NCBI RefSeq assembly: GCF_003688855.1
Contig: NZ_REFW01000004.1
Span: 248,001 to 312,000 of the forward strand
Direction of reading: 5' to 3'
DNA length: 64,000 nucleotides
Source of the DNA: Tessaracoccus antarcticus
Lineage (GTDB): Bacteria; Actinomycetota; Actinomycetes; Propionibacteriales; Propionibacteriaceae
The position numbers and the translations under genes were made by a program. Below, one piece after another: positions 8,337-15,880 of the stretch. The first letter of the stretch is position 1; each line of letters starts with the position of its first letter. The notes under the pieces are model-generated. The model saw only the letters and a program-made list of their open reading frames with translations. It did no database searches and was not told where the DNA came from.

Positions 8337-10580
8337 ATGGCCATGGCCAACAAAAAAGCACCCAAATCACGCAAGGTCGACGGCAAGCCCAAGAAGCGCT
8401 GGAGCGCTGCCGAGCGCGCCGCCAAGGGCGTCGCCCCCCGCAAGGGCGGCGGCCACCGCCCCTACGAGGGCTCCCGCCCCTACGTTGACCGCAAGGACGG
8501 TGCTGCCGGCGACGACCGCGCACCCCGCTCCGACTCCGGCCGCGACGACCGCGCACCCCGCAGCACCACTTCCCGCGATGACCGCGGCTCCTTCGATCGT
8601 CGTGGCCCCGGTTCCGACCGTCCCGCATACGGCCGGTCCGCCTCGTCAGATCGTCGCGATTCGGGTTCGACGGGTCGTCCGTCGTTCGATCGTCGCGATT
8701 CGGGTTCCACGGGTCGTCCGTCGTTCGATCGTCGCGATTCGGGTTCCACGGGTCGCCCCTCGTTCGACCGCCGCGATTCCGGCTCCTCCGATCGTCGCGA
8801 TTCCGGTTCCACGGGTCGCCCCTCCTTCGGCCGTCGCGACTCCGGCTCCAGCTTCTCCAGCGACCGTCGCTCCGAGGACCGCGGCCGCTACCAGGACCGC
8901 AACACCTCCAGCGAACGCCCCACGTTCCAGGAGCGCAACGAGCGTCCCCGCTACCAGGACCGCAACACCTCCAGCGATCGCGGCTTCCAGAGCCGTGGGC
9001 GCGACGACCGGTCCCGCTCCGATGATCGTGGCCCGCGTCGCACCGATGACCGCGACTCACGCGGCTCAGAGCGTCCCAGGCACTTCGCCTCCGAAGGTGG
9101 CCGTGGCGAACGCCGTGGCCCCTCGGGCGACTTCCGCGATCGTGCCTTCCAGCCGCGCCGCGACAATCACCACGACCGTGGCGGCAGCAACTCCGACCAC
9201 AACGCCGAAGCCGACCAGATGAGCTGGACCGCCCGCGACGTCGTCGACGTCGAGGTGTCGGCCGCACACCAGGCGTCCGGCTTCGCCGAGCTGGGTGTCG
9301 CACTCCCGCTCGTGGCGCAGCTCAGCACCAAGGGCATCACCGAGCCCTTCCCGATCCAGAGCGCCACCATCGTCGACGGCATCGCGGGACGCGACGTCCT
9401 CGGCCGTGGCCGCACCGGCTCCGGCAAGACGCTGGCCTTCGGCCTGTCCATGCTGACCCGCCTGGCCGACGGCAAGGCCTCGGGCTCGCCCCGGGCGATG
9501 ATCATCACCCCCACCCGTGAACTGGCACTCCAGATCGCTGACGACCTCTCGCCGCTGGCGAGCACCCTGGGGCTCCACCTGACGCTCATCACCGGTGGCA
9601 TGTCCTACATCCCGCAGGCCCGCGCCTTCGAGCGCGGCGTTGACATCGTCGTGGCCACGCCCGGCCGTCTCATCGACCTGCTGGAGCAGGGCACCGCCGA
9701 CCTCTCGCAGGTGGAGATCACCGTCCTCGACGAGGCCGACCACATGAGCGATCTGGGCTTCATGCCCGCCGTCACGACGCTGCTTGAGGCCGTCCCGAGC
9801 GACGGGCAGCGCATGCTGTTCTCCGCGACGCTCGACCATCAGGTGGACCGTCTGGTTCGCAAGTTCCTGCACGACGCCGTCACGCACGAGGTGGACTCGT
9901 CGAAGAACGCCGTCACCACGCTCACACACCACATGCTGCAGCTGGCTCCGCACCACAAGAACCCCATCACCGCGGAGATCGCGAACCGTGACGGCAAGAC
10001 CGTCATCTTCGCCCGCACCCAGATGGGCGTGGAGCGCATCGCCGGACAGCTCCGCGAAGTGGGTGTCATGGCTGGTGGGCTCCACGGTGGTCTCACCCAG
10101 GGTGCTCGCGCACGCGTTCTGGCCGCATTCAAGGGCGACGATCTGCCCGTCCTGGTGGCCACCGACGTCGCCGCTCGAGGCATCCACGTCGATGATGTCT
10201 CACTCGTGCTGCAGGTGGACCCACCCATGAACTCCAAGGACTACCTGCACCGCGCTGGACGTACCGCCCGCGCCGGTGAAACAGGTGCCGTCGTCAGCAT
10301 TGTCCTGCCGCACCAGCGCAAGGAAATGCGTCGCATCTCCGGTCAGGCCGGTGTGCATGTTGCCCCGCTCGATGTTGCTCCCGGCAGCGTCGACCTGCGC
10401 GAGTCCACCGGTGCCCGCGTGCCGTCAGGCACCCCGATCGCCGAGTCGGACTACCAGCGCCTGATTGCCCCCAAGCAGCAGCCGCGTCGTCCGCAGTCGC
10501 GTGGCAACAGCGGTGGCGGCGGTGGATTCCGCAAGCGCCAGGGTGGCGGCGGTGGCGGTCGCAACCGCACCTGGAAGTAA
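8337..10580 (+). CDS. DEAD/DEAH-box ATP-dependent RNA helicase with repetitive disordered N-terminus
   Basis: The 747-aa protein has about 290 residues of Arg/Asp/Ser/Gly-rich low-complexity sequence, then a complete helicase core: Q motif (TEPFPIQ), Walker A GRTGSGKT near 358, DEAD near 465, SAT, and C-terminal motifs including ATDVAARGIHVDDV and HRAGRTARAG. The tail is Gly/Arg-rich (RGG-like). Such helicases remodel structured RNA in ribosome assembly, RNA decay and the cold response. The start at 8337 has an AGGAA ribosome site 6 bases ahead; a second ATG follows at 8343. The N-terminus contains tandem SFDRRDSGSTGRP units and RYQDRNTSS twice, suggesting RNA binding or condensate formation (inference). 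Confidence 0.93.
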   Translation: MAMANKKAPKSRKVDGKPKKRWSAAERAAKGVAPRKGGGHRPYEGSRPYVDRKDGAAGDDRAPRSDSGRDDRAPRSTTSRDDRGSFDRRGPGSDRPAYGRSASSDRRDSGSTGRPSFDRRDSGSTGRPSFDRRDSGSTGRPSFDRRDSGSSDRRDSGSTGRPSFGRRDSGSSFSSDRRSEDRGRYQDRNTSSERPTFQERNERPRYQDRNTSSDRGFQSRGRDDRSRSDDRGPRRTDDRDSRGSERPRHFASEGGRGERRGPSGDFRDRAFQPRRDNHHDRGGSNSDHNAEADQMSWTARDVVDVEVSAAHQASGFAELGVALPLVAQLSTKGITEPFPIQSATIVDGIAGRDVLGRGRTGSGKTLAFGLSMLTRLADGKASGSPRAMIITPTRELALQIADDLSPLASTLGLHLTLITGGMSYIPQARAFERGVDIVVATPGRLIDLLEQGTADLSQVEITVLDEADHMSDLGFMPAVTTLLEAVPSDGQRMLFSATLDHQVDRLVRKFLHDAVTHEVDSSKNAVTTLTHHMLQLAPHHKNPITAEIANRDGKTVIFARTQMGVERIAGQLREVGVMAGGLHGGLTQGARARVLAAFKGDDLPVLVATDVAARGIHVDDVSLVLQVDPPMNSKDYLHRAGRTARAGETGAVVSIVLPHQRKEMRRISGQAGVHVAPLDVAPGSVDLRESTGARVPSGTPIAESDYQRLIAPKQQPRRPQSRGNSGGGGGFRKRQGGGGGGRNRTWK
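8649..8852 (+). repeat. In-frame 39-bp tandem repeat within the helicase gene
   Basis: Units of 39 bp encode DRRDSGSTGRPSF. Three near-identical full units lie at 8649-8687, 8688-8726 and 8727-8765. A 24-bp partial unit (8766-8789), another full unit (8790-8828) and a final partial unit follow. Differences are mostly synonymous, and the unit length keeps the frame. Confidence 0.9.
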
Positions 10581-10592
10581 GTCAACCAGCGC

Positions 10593-10598
10593 TAGACT
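10593..10598 (+). promoter_or_regulatory. Putative -10 box of the t6A operon
   Basis: TAGACT lies 9 bases before the ATG at 10608, just after the helicase stop codon. It suggests an independent, leaderless or nearly leaderless start for the operon. Confidence 0.5.
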
Positions 10599-10607
10599 CG
10601 GCCAGCC

Positions 10608-11537
10608 ATGAACTCACCTCCACAGGTCAGCCTCAGGCTGGCCGAACTCGTTGATGCACCCGCCATGCTGCAGGTGATCCATGACGCGTTCGCGCACCGA
10701 CGCCATGTCGACCCACCCCCTGCAGCGCTCAGCGACACGGTCGAGGACATCGAGCAGGCCCTGCGTGAGGGCCACGGGGTCTGCGCCGTGGTCGACACCG
10801 AGATCGTCGCCTGCGTCCTCGTCGACATCCACGGACCCGTCGCAACCCTGCGGCGGGTCAGTGTTGTCCCCGGCGCCGCCGGTGGCGGTCTCGCCCGCGC
10901 CCTCGCGGAGGCGGCCGGAGACCTCGCGGCCACCCTCGGTGCCCGCCGGGTGGAACTGCTGACCCGCAGGGAATTCCCCGAGCTCCTCGCCTGGTGGGAG
11001 CGTCACGGCTTCGACGTGGTGCGTGAGGACGCGGACGGGTTCATCCTGGGCCGTGACCTCCCCGTCATCCTGGAGGTGCCCACGGCGGAGGCCATGCAGG
11101 CGCTCGGCGGGCGTCTCGCCGGTGTGCTGCGGGCCGGTGACGTGCTCGTCGTCGACGGGGAGCTGGGCGCCGGCAAGACCACGCTGGCCAAGGGCCTGGG
11201 CGCGGGTCTCGGGATAGCCGGCCCCGTGATTTCGCCCACCTTCGTCATCTCACGGGTCCACCGCAGCCTCACCGACGGGCCCCACCTCGTGCACGTCGAC
11301 GCCTACCGTCTGGGCGACGCTGCCGAACTCTCCGACATCGACCTCGACGCCTCCCTCGAGGAGTCGGTCACCTACATCGAGTGGGGGCAGGGGAAGGCCG
11401 AATGGCTCGCCGAGGACCGCCTCGAGGTGGAGATCTGGCGGAGCACCGACCCCGCCGCCGACGGCCGCACCGTCCGCCTGACCGGCATCGGCCGGCGCTG
11501 GGCGGGTGCGCTCGAGACCATGCGGGAGCAACCATGA
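10608..11537 (+). CDS. tsaE: GNAT acetyltransferase - TsaE fusion (t6A synthesis ATPase)
   Basis: Two domains in 309 aa. Residues 1-150 look like a GNAT N-acetyltransferase (AVVDTEIVACVLVDIHG, then VSVVPGAAGGGLARALAEAA, a degenerate acetyl-CoA loop, and FPELLAWWERHGFD). Residues about 155-309 are TsaE, the P-loop ATPase that works with TsaB and TsaD to make N6-threonylcarbamoyladenosine at tRNA position 37: Walker A GELGAGKTT at 184-192, SPTFVISR, VHVDAYRL and YIEWG. TsaE alone is usually about 150 aa, so the acetyltransferase part is extra. The stop overlaps the tsaB start (ATGA). The substrate of the GNAT part is unknown. Confidence 0.9.
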   Translation: MNSPPQVSLRLAELVDAPAMLQVIHDAFAHRRHVDPPPAALSDTVEDIEQALREGHGVCAVVDTEIVACVLVDIHGPVATLRRVSVVPGAAGGGLARALAEAAGDLAATLGARRVELLTRREFPELLAWWERHGFDVVREDADGFILGRDLPVILEVPTAEAMQALGGRLAGVLRAGDVLVVDGELGAGKTTLAKGLGAGLGIAGPVISPTFVISRVHRSLTDGPHLVHVDAYRLGDAAELSDIDLDASLEESVTYIEWGQGKAEWLAEDRLEVEIWRSTDPAADGRTVRLTGIGRRWAGALETMREQP

Positions 11538-12181
11538 CCTGGACACTGGCTATCGACACGTCCCACCACGTCGCCGTCGGGCTCGCGCGGGACGGCGTCG
11601 CCGTGGATTCCGAGGTGGTCACCAACACCCGCGCCCACGGCGAGGCCCTCATGCCGTGCGTGGTAGAGGTGTGCCGCCGCAGCGGGCTGACCGTGGCCGA
11701 CATCGACGAGTTCGTCGTCGGCATGGGCCCGGGACCCTTCACGGGGTTGCGGGTCGGCATTGCGGCCGCCGCCACCCTGGCGCACCTGGCCGGCCGAGAC
11801 CTGCACCACGTCTGCTCCCTCGACGCCCTGGCGCTGCAGTGGCGGGCAGAGGATGCGCCCACGGAGTTCGTGGTGGCCTCCGATGCCCGGCGCAAGGAGC
11901 TCTACTGGGCCCATCACAGGGACGGCGCCCGCGTGGGGGAACCTCAGGTGGGGGCACCCGAGACCTTGCCTGACGTCCCCGTCGCCGGCCCCGTACCCGA
12001 AGCAATGCGTGACCGGGTCCGGTTCGATGCGTCCGGGCCCACCACCATCGACGCCGCACTGCTGGCTGCACGCTGGAGCGAGCTGCCCGAGGCCCCGTCG
12101 GAGCCGTACTACCTTCGCCCCGCCGACGCCACCGTCGGAGGGCCGCCCAAGTCGGCGCTGCCGCGGCTGAGGCTCCGGTGA
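11534..12181 (+). CDS. tsaB: tRNA threonylcarbamoyladenosine biosynthesis protein TsaB
   Basis: The 215-aa ASKHA-fold partner of TsaD in the t6A complex, with little or no activity of its own. The start MTWTLAIDTSHHVAVGLA and the motif GMGPGPFTGLRVGIAAAATLA are characteristic. It starts inside the tsaE stop (ATGA) and ends inside the rimI start (GTGA), so translation is coupled along the operon. An upstream in-frame extension to 11381 runs through tsaE and is discarded. Length is in the normal range for actinobacterial TsaB. Confidence 0.93.
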   Translation: MTWTLAIDTSHHVAVGLARDGVAVDSEVVTNTRAHGEALMPCVVEVCRRSGLTVADIDEFVVGMGPGPFTGLRVGIAAAATLAHLAGRDLHHVCSLDALALQWRAEDAPTEFVVASDARRKELYWAHHRDGARVGEPQVGAPETLPDVPVAGPVPEAMRDRVRFDASGPTTIDAALLAARWSELPEAPSEPYYLRPADATVGGPPKSALPRLRLR

Positions 12182-12633
12182 GTGACGTGAGCGTGGCCGG
12201 ACTCACCGACCTGCCTGCCCTGATGTCACTCGAGAGTTCCTTTCCCGCGTCCCAGCGGTGGAGCGCGGACTCGTGGCGCGAGGAACTGATTGCCGTCAAC
12301 AGGCGCGTCCTGGTGTGCGGCGGGGAGGGCGTCGTGGAGGCTGCGGCCACCTTTGCGCTCTGTGATGACGTCGTTGACCTCCACCGCATCGTCACGTCCC
12401 CTGCCGCCCGACGCCGCGGACTGGCGCGCCAGTTGCTGGCGGCCGGTATCGGGTGGGCCGAGGCGCAGGGAGCCTGCCGGATGCTGCTGGAGGTGGAGGC
12501 AACCAACGCCGCCGCACTGGCGCTGTACGCCACACAAGGATTCCTCCCGATTGCCGAGCGGCGCGACTACTACGGTCCCGGTGCGCACGCCGCGATCCTG
12601 GAGCGGTCGATGAGTGAAGGAGAACAGCCGTGA
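12178..12633 (+). CDS. rimI: Ribosomal protein S18-alanine N-acetyltransferase
   Basis: A single GNAT domain of 151 aa. The acetyl-CoA loop reads [12 protein letters not shown] (RRRGLA at 78-83), followed by [19 protein letters not shown] and a C-terminal [14 protein letters not shown], the RimI-type ending with the Tyr-Tyr pair. RimI acetylates the N-terminus of ribosomal protein S18 and perhaps other proteins. The GTG start overlaps the tsaB stop and the stop overlaps the tsaD start. The tsaB-rimI-tsaD order is a standard actinobacterial arrangement. Confidence 0.9.
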   Translation: MSDVSVAGLTDLPALMSLESSFPASQRWSADSWREELIAVNRRVLVCGGEGVVEAAATFALCDDVVDLHRIVTSPAARRRGLARQLLAAGIGWAEAQGACRMLLEVEATNAAALALYATQGFLPIAERRDYYGPGAHAAILERSMSEGEQP

Positions 12634-13673
12634 ATGAACCACTGGTCCTGGGCATCGAGTCCTCCTGCGACGAGACGGGCGTCGGCATCGTCCGTGGCCG
12701 CGAGCTCCTCGCCAACGAGGTGGCCAGCTCCGTCGACCTGCACGTCAGGTTCGGGGGAGTGGTGCCGGAGGTGGCCAGCCGGGCACACCTCTCAGCCATG
12801 GTGCCCGCTCTGGAGCGCGCCGTCGCCGCCGCAGACATCGACCTGCGTCAGCTCGATGCCGTCGCCGTCACGGCCGGCCCCGGCCTCATGGGGGCACTCC
12901 TGGTGGGCATCTCCTCGGCCAAGGCTCTGGCCACATACCTCAACAAGCCGCTCTACGGGGTCAACCACCTCGTGGGGCACGTGGCCGTGGACCTCCTGGA
13001 GGACGGCGAACTGCCCATGCCCAGCGTGGCCCTGCTCGTCTCCGGCGGCCACACCTCGCTGCTGCACGTCACCGACATGACCCGCTCCATCACGGAGGTG
13101 GGCTCCACCATCGACGATGCCGCCGGCGAGGCCTACGACAAGGTCGCGCGACTCCTCGGCCTGGCCTATCCCGGTGGGCCGGTCATCGACAAGCTGGCCG
13201 CCGACGGTGACCCCGGGGCCATCGCCTTCCCACGGGGTCTGACGGCCCGCCGTGACATGGAGCAGCACCGCTTCGACTTCTCCTTCTCCGGGTTGAAGAC
13301 CGCGGTGGCCCGGTGGGTGGAGCTGCGACGCCTGGAGGGCAAGGACATTCCCGTGGCCGACGTGTGCGCCAGCTTCCAGGAGGCCGTCTGCGACGTCCTC
13401 ACCCGCAAGGCCGTGGACGCCGCCCGCCACTTCGACGTCGACACGATGCTGCTGGGCGGGGGAGTGGCCGCCAACTCGCGTCTGCGCACCCTTCTGGAGG
13501 AGCGCACGGCCGCCGTCGGCATCGAGCTGCGCCGCCCGCGACCTGCGCTGTGCACCGACAACGGGGCCATGATCGCCGCCATCGGTTCCGAGGTGGTGCG
13601 TGCCGGGGTGGCGCCGTCGTCCCTGGACTTCAGCGCCAACCCGGGGCTGCCCGTCTCCACCGTCGTGGTCTGA
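12630..13673 (+). CDS. tsaD: tRNA N6-adenosine threonylcarbamoyltransferase TsaD
   Basis: Catalytic subunit that transfers the threonylcarbamoyl group to A37 of ANN-decoding tRNAs. The 347-aa protein starts [19 protein letters not shown]. It carries the metal-binding pair His113-x3-His117 (NHLVGH), the nucleotide-binding [16 protein letters not shown], and [11 protein letters not shown] near the C-terminus. The GTG start at 12630 overlaps the rimI stop by 4 bases. All essential motifs are present, so the t6A pathway looks functional together with tsaE and tsaB; the TsaC partner is not in the window. Confidence 0.96.
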   Translation: MNEPLVLGIESSCDETGVGIVRGRELLANEVASSVDLHVRFGGVVPEVASRAHLSAMVPALERAVAAADIDLRQLDAVAVTAGPGLMGALLVGISSAKALATYLNKPLYGVNHLVGHVAVDLLEDGELPMPSVALLVSGGHTSLLHVTDMTRSITEVGSTIDDAAGEAYDKVARLLGLAYPGGPVIDKLAADGDPGAIAFPRGLTARRDMEQHRFDFSFSGLKTAVARWVELRRLEGKDIPVADVCASFQEAVCDVLTRKAVDAARHFDVDTMLLGGGVAANSRLRTLLEERTAAVGIELRRPRPALCTDNGAMIAAIGSEVVRAGVAPSSLDFSANPGLPVSTVVV

Positions 13674-13686
13674 GGAGGCCGACACC

Positions 13687-14091
13687 GTGGACTTGGAGAA
13701 GCTGGCCATCGAGGGCGATGCTCTGCAGGAGAAGGGCGATCTCGACGGCGCCATCGGTGTCTGGACCGGTGCGCTGCGCCACCTGCCGGACCCAGCTGTG
13801 GAGGACCCTCTGAGCGTGTGGTTCCTCGCCTCGATCGGCGACGCCCAGTTCGAGTCCGGACGCTTTCTCGAAGCCGTCGCCGCAACGGGGCAGGCGTTGC
13901 TGGCTGGCGGGGCGGACACCGGCTTCGTGTGGCTGCGTCGAGGTCAGTCACTCGTGGAGTTGGGCGACCTCGACGCCGGCGTCGAGGCACTGACGAACGG
14001 ATTCATGCTGGAGGGTGAGGCGATCTTCGAGGACGAGGACCCCAAGTACGAGGCGCTGCTGCGGGAGCGCGGCATCATCCCTGACGAATGA
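13687..14091 (+). CDS. Small TPR-type protein of unknown function
   Basis: The 134-aa acidic protein contains tetratricopeptide-like helices: DLEKLAIEGDALQEKGDLDGAIGVW (split over two helices), IGDAQFESGRFLEAVAATGQALL and RRGQSLVELGDLDAGVEALTNGF. No signal peptide or membrane segment is seen. The GTG at 13687 is chosen because AGGAGG lies 8 bases ahead; the longer frame from 13600 overlaps tsaD. It follows tsaD by 13 bp, so it is probably the last gene of the t6A operon. A role as a protein-protein scaffold is the most that can be inferred. Confidence 0.75.
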   Translation: MDLEKLAIEGDALQEKGDLDGAIGVWTGALRHLPDPAVEDPLSVWFLASIGDAQFESGRFLEAVAATGQALLAGGADTGFVWLRRGQSLVELGDLDAGVEALTNGFMLEGEAIFEDEDPKYEALLRERGIIPDE

Positions 14092-14113
14092 GGCACTCTG
14101 CCGGAGCAGTGCC
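14092..14113. terminator. Weak hairpin between convergent genes
   Basis: GGCACT and AGTGCC pair across a 10-base loop in the 38-bp gap between the TPR gene and the convergent S4-domain gene. There is no T-run. Confidence 0.3.
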
Positions 14114-14129
14114 CCACGCGTCCGTGAAT

Positions 14130-14522
14130 CTACGGGTGCCAGTCTTCGTCCGGAAGGTGATCGCGCTCGTCGCGACCGATGAGGTGGTCGATGGCTCGGC
14201 GGTCCCGCTTGGTGGGGCGTCCGGCGCCGCGGTCACGGCGACCGACGGGTACCGACAGGTGTGAGGGACGCTCGGGGGAGCGGTCGACGTAGGCCTCGAT
14301 GGCCACGGTGTGCCCCACCCGCTTGGTCAGAAGCTGGACCACCTCGAACTCGCGGACCCAGCCCGGCTCCTTCACCGTGACACGATCGCCGGGTTTGATG
14401 ACCCGCGCAGGCTTGACGGGGTCGCCGTTGAGGCGCACGTGTCCGCCGCGCACCGCGTTGGTGGCCATGGATCGCGTCTTGAAGAGCCGCACCGACCACA
14501 ACCACACATCAAGCCTTGCCAT
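14130..14522 (-). CDS. RNA-binding S4-domain protein (HslR / ribosome-associated heat shock type)
   Basis: The 130-aa protein starts ARLDVWLWSVRLFKTRSMA and continues NAVRGGHVRLNGDPVKPARVIKPGD, the S4 fold that binds structured RNA. The C-terminal third is strongly basic (VGRRDRGAGRPTKRDRRAID). In E. coli HslR recycles blocked 50S subunits carrying nascent chains; the role here is inferred by family. Upstream on the minus strand, TAGGCT and a GTGAGGA-like ribosome site precede the ATG at 14522. It is divergent from the THUMP-like methyltransferase. Confidence 0.87.
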   Translation of the reverse strand: MARLDVWLWSVRLFKTRSMATNAVRGGHVRLNGDPVKPARVIKPGDRVTVKEPGWVREFEVVQLLTKRVGHTVAIEAYVDRSPERPSHLSVPVGRRDRGAGRPTKRDRRAIDHLIGRDERDHLPDEDWHP

Positions 14523-14579
14523 GGACGTCCTCACTCCCGGGTCAGCCCTGAGCCTACTGGCGCCGTGCGTCCTCCTCTG

Positions 14580-14585
14580 TAGGTT
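14580..14585 (+). promoter_or_regulatory. Putative -10 box of the methyltransferase gene, leaderless
   Basis: TAGGTT lies 6 bases before the GTG at 14592. Confidence 0.5.
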
Positions 14586-14591
14586 GGTCCC

Positions 14592-15740
14592 GTGGACATC
14601 CTCTCCGAGCAGGGCCGGGCCGCGATGGCAGCCGCCAGTGCCGAGGCCGACCCCGGGTCCCTGGGGGCTGCGGGGCGGATGCGGAAGGACTTTCCCCCGG
14701 AGCTTGCCGCCGCCGCCCTGTCGCAGGTGACGCTTCGCCGACGCGCACGTCCCAAACTGCCATGGGCCGACGACATGTTTTTCACGCCGGAGGGGCTGGA
14801 GCAGGCCACCAGGCACGAGGTCGCCGCCTGGCGTGCACGGCAGTTCCTCGCCGCTGGGATCGCGGACGTGTTCGACCTCGGGTGCGGGATCGGTGCGGAC
14901 TCCATGGCCTTCCTGGAGGCGGGGCTGGTGGCGCACGCCGTCGAGACCGACCCGGACACTGCCGCACTCGCCACCGCGAACCTGGCACTGATGGGAGGGA
15001 ACCCCGTCCTGGTGGCGCGCGCCGAGGACGTGGACGTTCCTGAACGGGCGGGGGTCTTCCTCGACCCCGCCCGCCGCACGGATCGCGGCCGGACGTGGCG
15101 GGTGGAGGACTTCTCGCCGCCGTGGTCGCTGGTGCTGCACCACCTGGCAGCTCAGGCCTTCTGCTGCGTCAAGATGGGGCCAGGCCTCCCGAAGGGGCTC
15201 ATTCCCGACGGTGTCCGCGCCACCTGGGTGTCCCACCGCGGTGACGTCGTCGAGGCGTCCCTGTGGAACGGTGCGGGTCCGGCCCGAGCGGCCGTGGTCT
15301 TCCCACGTGACGGTGGCGCCCCCGTCGAGCTCGCGGCCGACGTGCCGCGGGAACTGCCGGTGCGCCCCCCGGGCCGTTTCGTCATCGAACCCGACAACGC
15401 CGTCGTGCGCGCGGGCCTCGTCACGGAGATTCAACCGCAGGTGGACCTGTGGCTGCTGGACGAGCACACCGCCTACCTCTCCGCCGACGAACCGGTGGAC
15501 ACCCCGCTTGCCGACTGCTTCGAGGTGGTGGACATCCTGGACTACGACATTGCCACCCTGCGCAGGTACGTGGCCCAGCACAACATCGGCACCCTGGAGA
15601 TCAAGAAACGGGCCATCGACGTGGATCCGGCTGCGCTGCGCAAGCAACTGCGGCCGAGGGGAGCAGCACGGGCGACCCTCATTCTGGCCCGCACGCCCCG
15701 GGGGGCGCGGGTCATCGTCGCCAACCGCCTCAGGCTTTGA
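14592..15740 (+). CDS. Class I SAM-dependent methyltransferase with C-terminal THUMP-like domain
   Basis: The 382-aa protein has a helical N-terminus, a Rossmann methyltransferase core with the SAM-binding motif VFDLGCGIGADSMAFLE (about 94-110), and an FLDPARR motif at the position of the catalytic loop. A C-terminal region reads IGTLEIKKRAIDVDPAALRKQL and LILART, which I recognise as the THUMP-like domain of actinobacterial methyltransferases. THUMP domains bind RNA, so an RNA substrate is likely, but the target base is not known. The start is fixed by the leaderless box and the conserved N-terminus. Confidence 0.85.
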   Translation: MDILSEQGRAAMAAASAEADPGSLGAAGRMRKDFPPELAAAALSQVTLRRRARPKLPWADDMFFTPEGLEQATRHEVAAWRARQFLAAGIADVFDLGCGIGADSMAFLEAGLVAHAVETDPDTAALATANLALMGGNPVLVARAEDVDVPERAGVFLDPARRTDRGRTWRVEDFSPPWSLVLHHLAAQAFCCVKMGPGLPKGLIPDGVRATWVSHRGDVVEASLWNGAGPARAAVVFPRDGGAPVELAADVPRELPVRPPGRFVIEPDNAVVRAGLVTEIQPQVDLWLLDEHTAYLSADEPVDTPLADCFEVVDILDYDIATLRRYVAQHNIGTLEIKKRAIDVDPAALRKQLRPRGAARATLILARTPRGARVIVANRLRL

Positions 15741-15818
15741 CACCCCCCGCGGGTGGCAATCGGGTAACAAATCGGACTCAAAGGGCTCGGCTTGGTTCCG
15801 AATGCGCCAATGAGTCGC

Positions 15819-15824
15819 TAGTGT
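15819..15824 (+). promoter_or_regulatory. Candidate -10 box of the peptide-binding protein gene
   Basis: TAGTGT, with TTCCGA 16 bases upstream (15797-15802), is the best promoter candidate before the binding-protein gene. It would give a leader of about 50 nt. Confidence 0.3.
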
Positions 15825-15838
15825 CCGCAGCATTGCGT

Positions 15839-15853
15839 CCCCATTAATTGGGG
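15839..15853. promoter_or_regulatory. Small palindrome in the binding-protein gene leader
   Basis: CCCCA-TTAAT-TGGGG is a perfect 5-bp inverted repeat lying 27 bp before the ATG. It could be an operator or an mRNA hairpin ahead of the ribosome site. Confidence 0.3.
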
Positions 15854-15880
15854 GCGGGCTTGCTAGGACAAGGAGACAGT

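Noticed and set aside
8649-8852. CRISPR-like array
   Set aside because: The units are directly adjacent with no spacers, lie in frame inside the helicase gene and encode a low-complexity peptide repeat.
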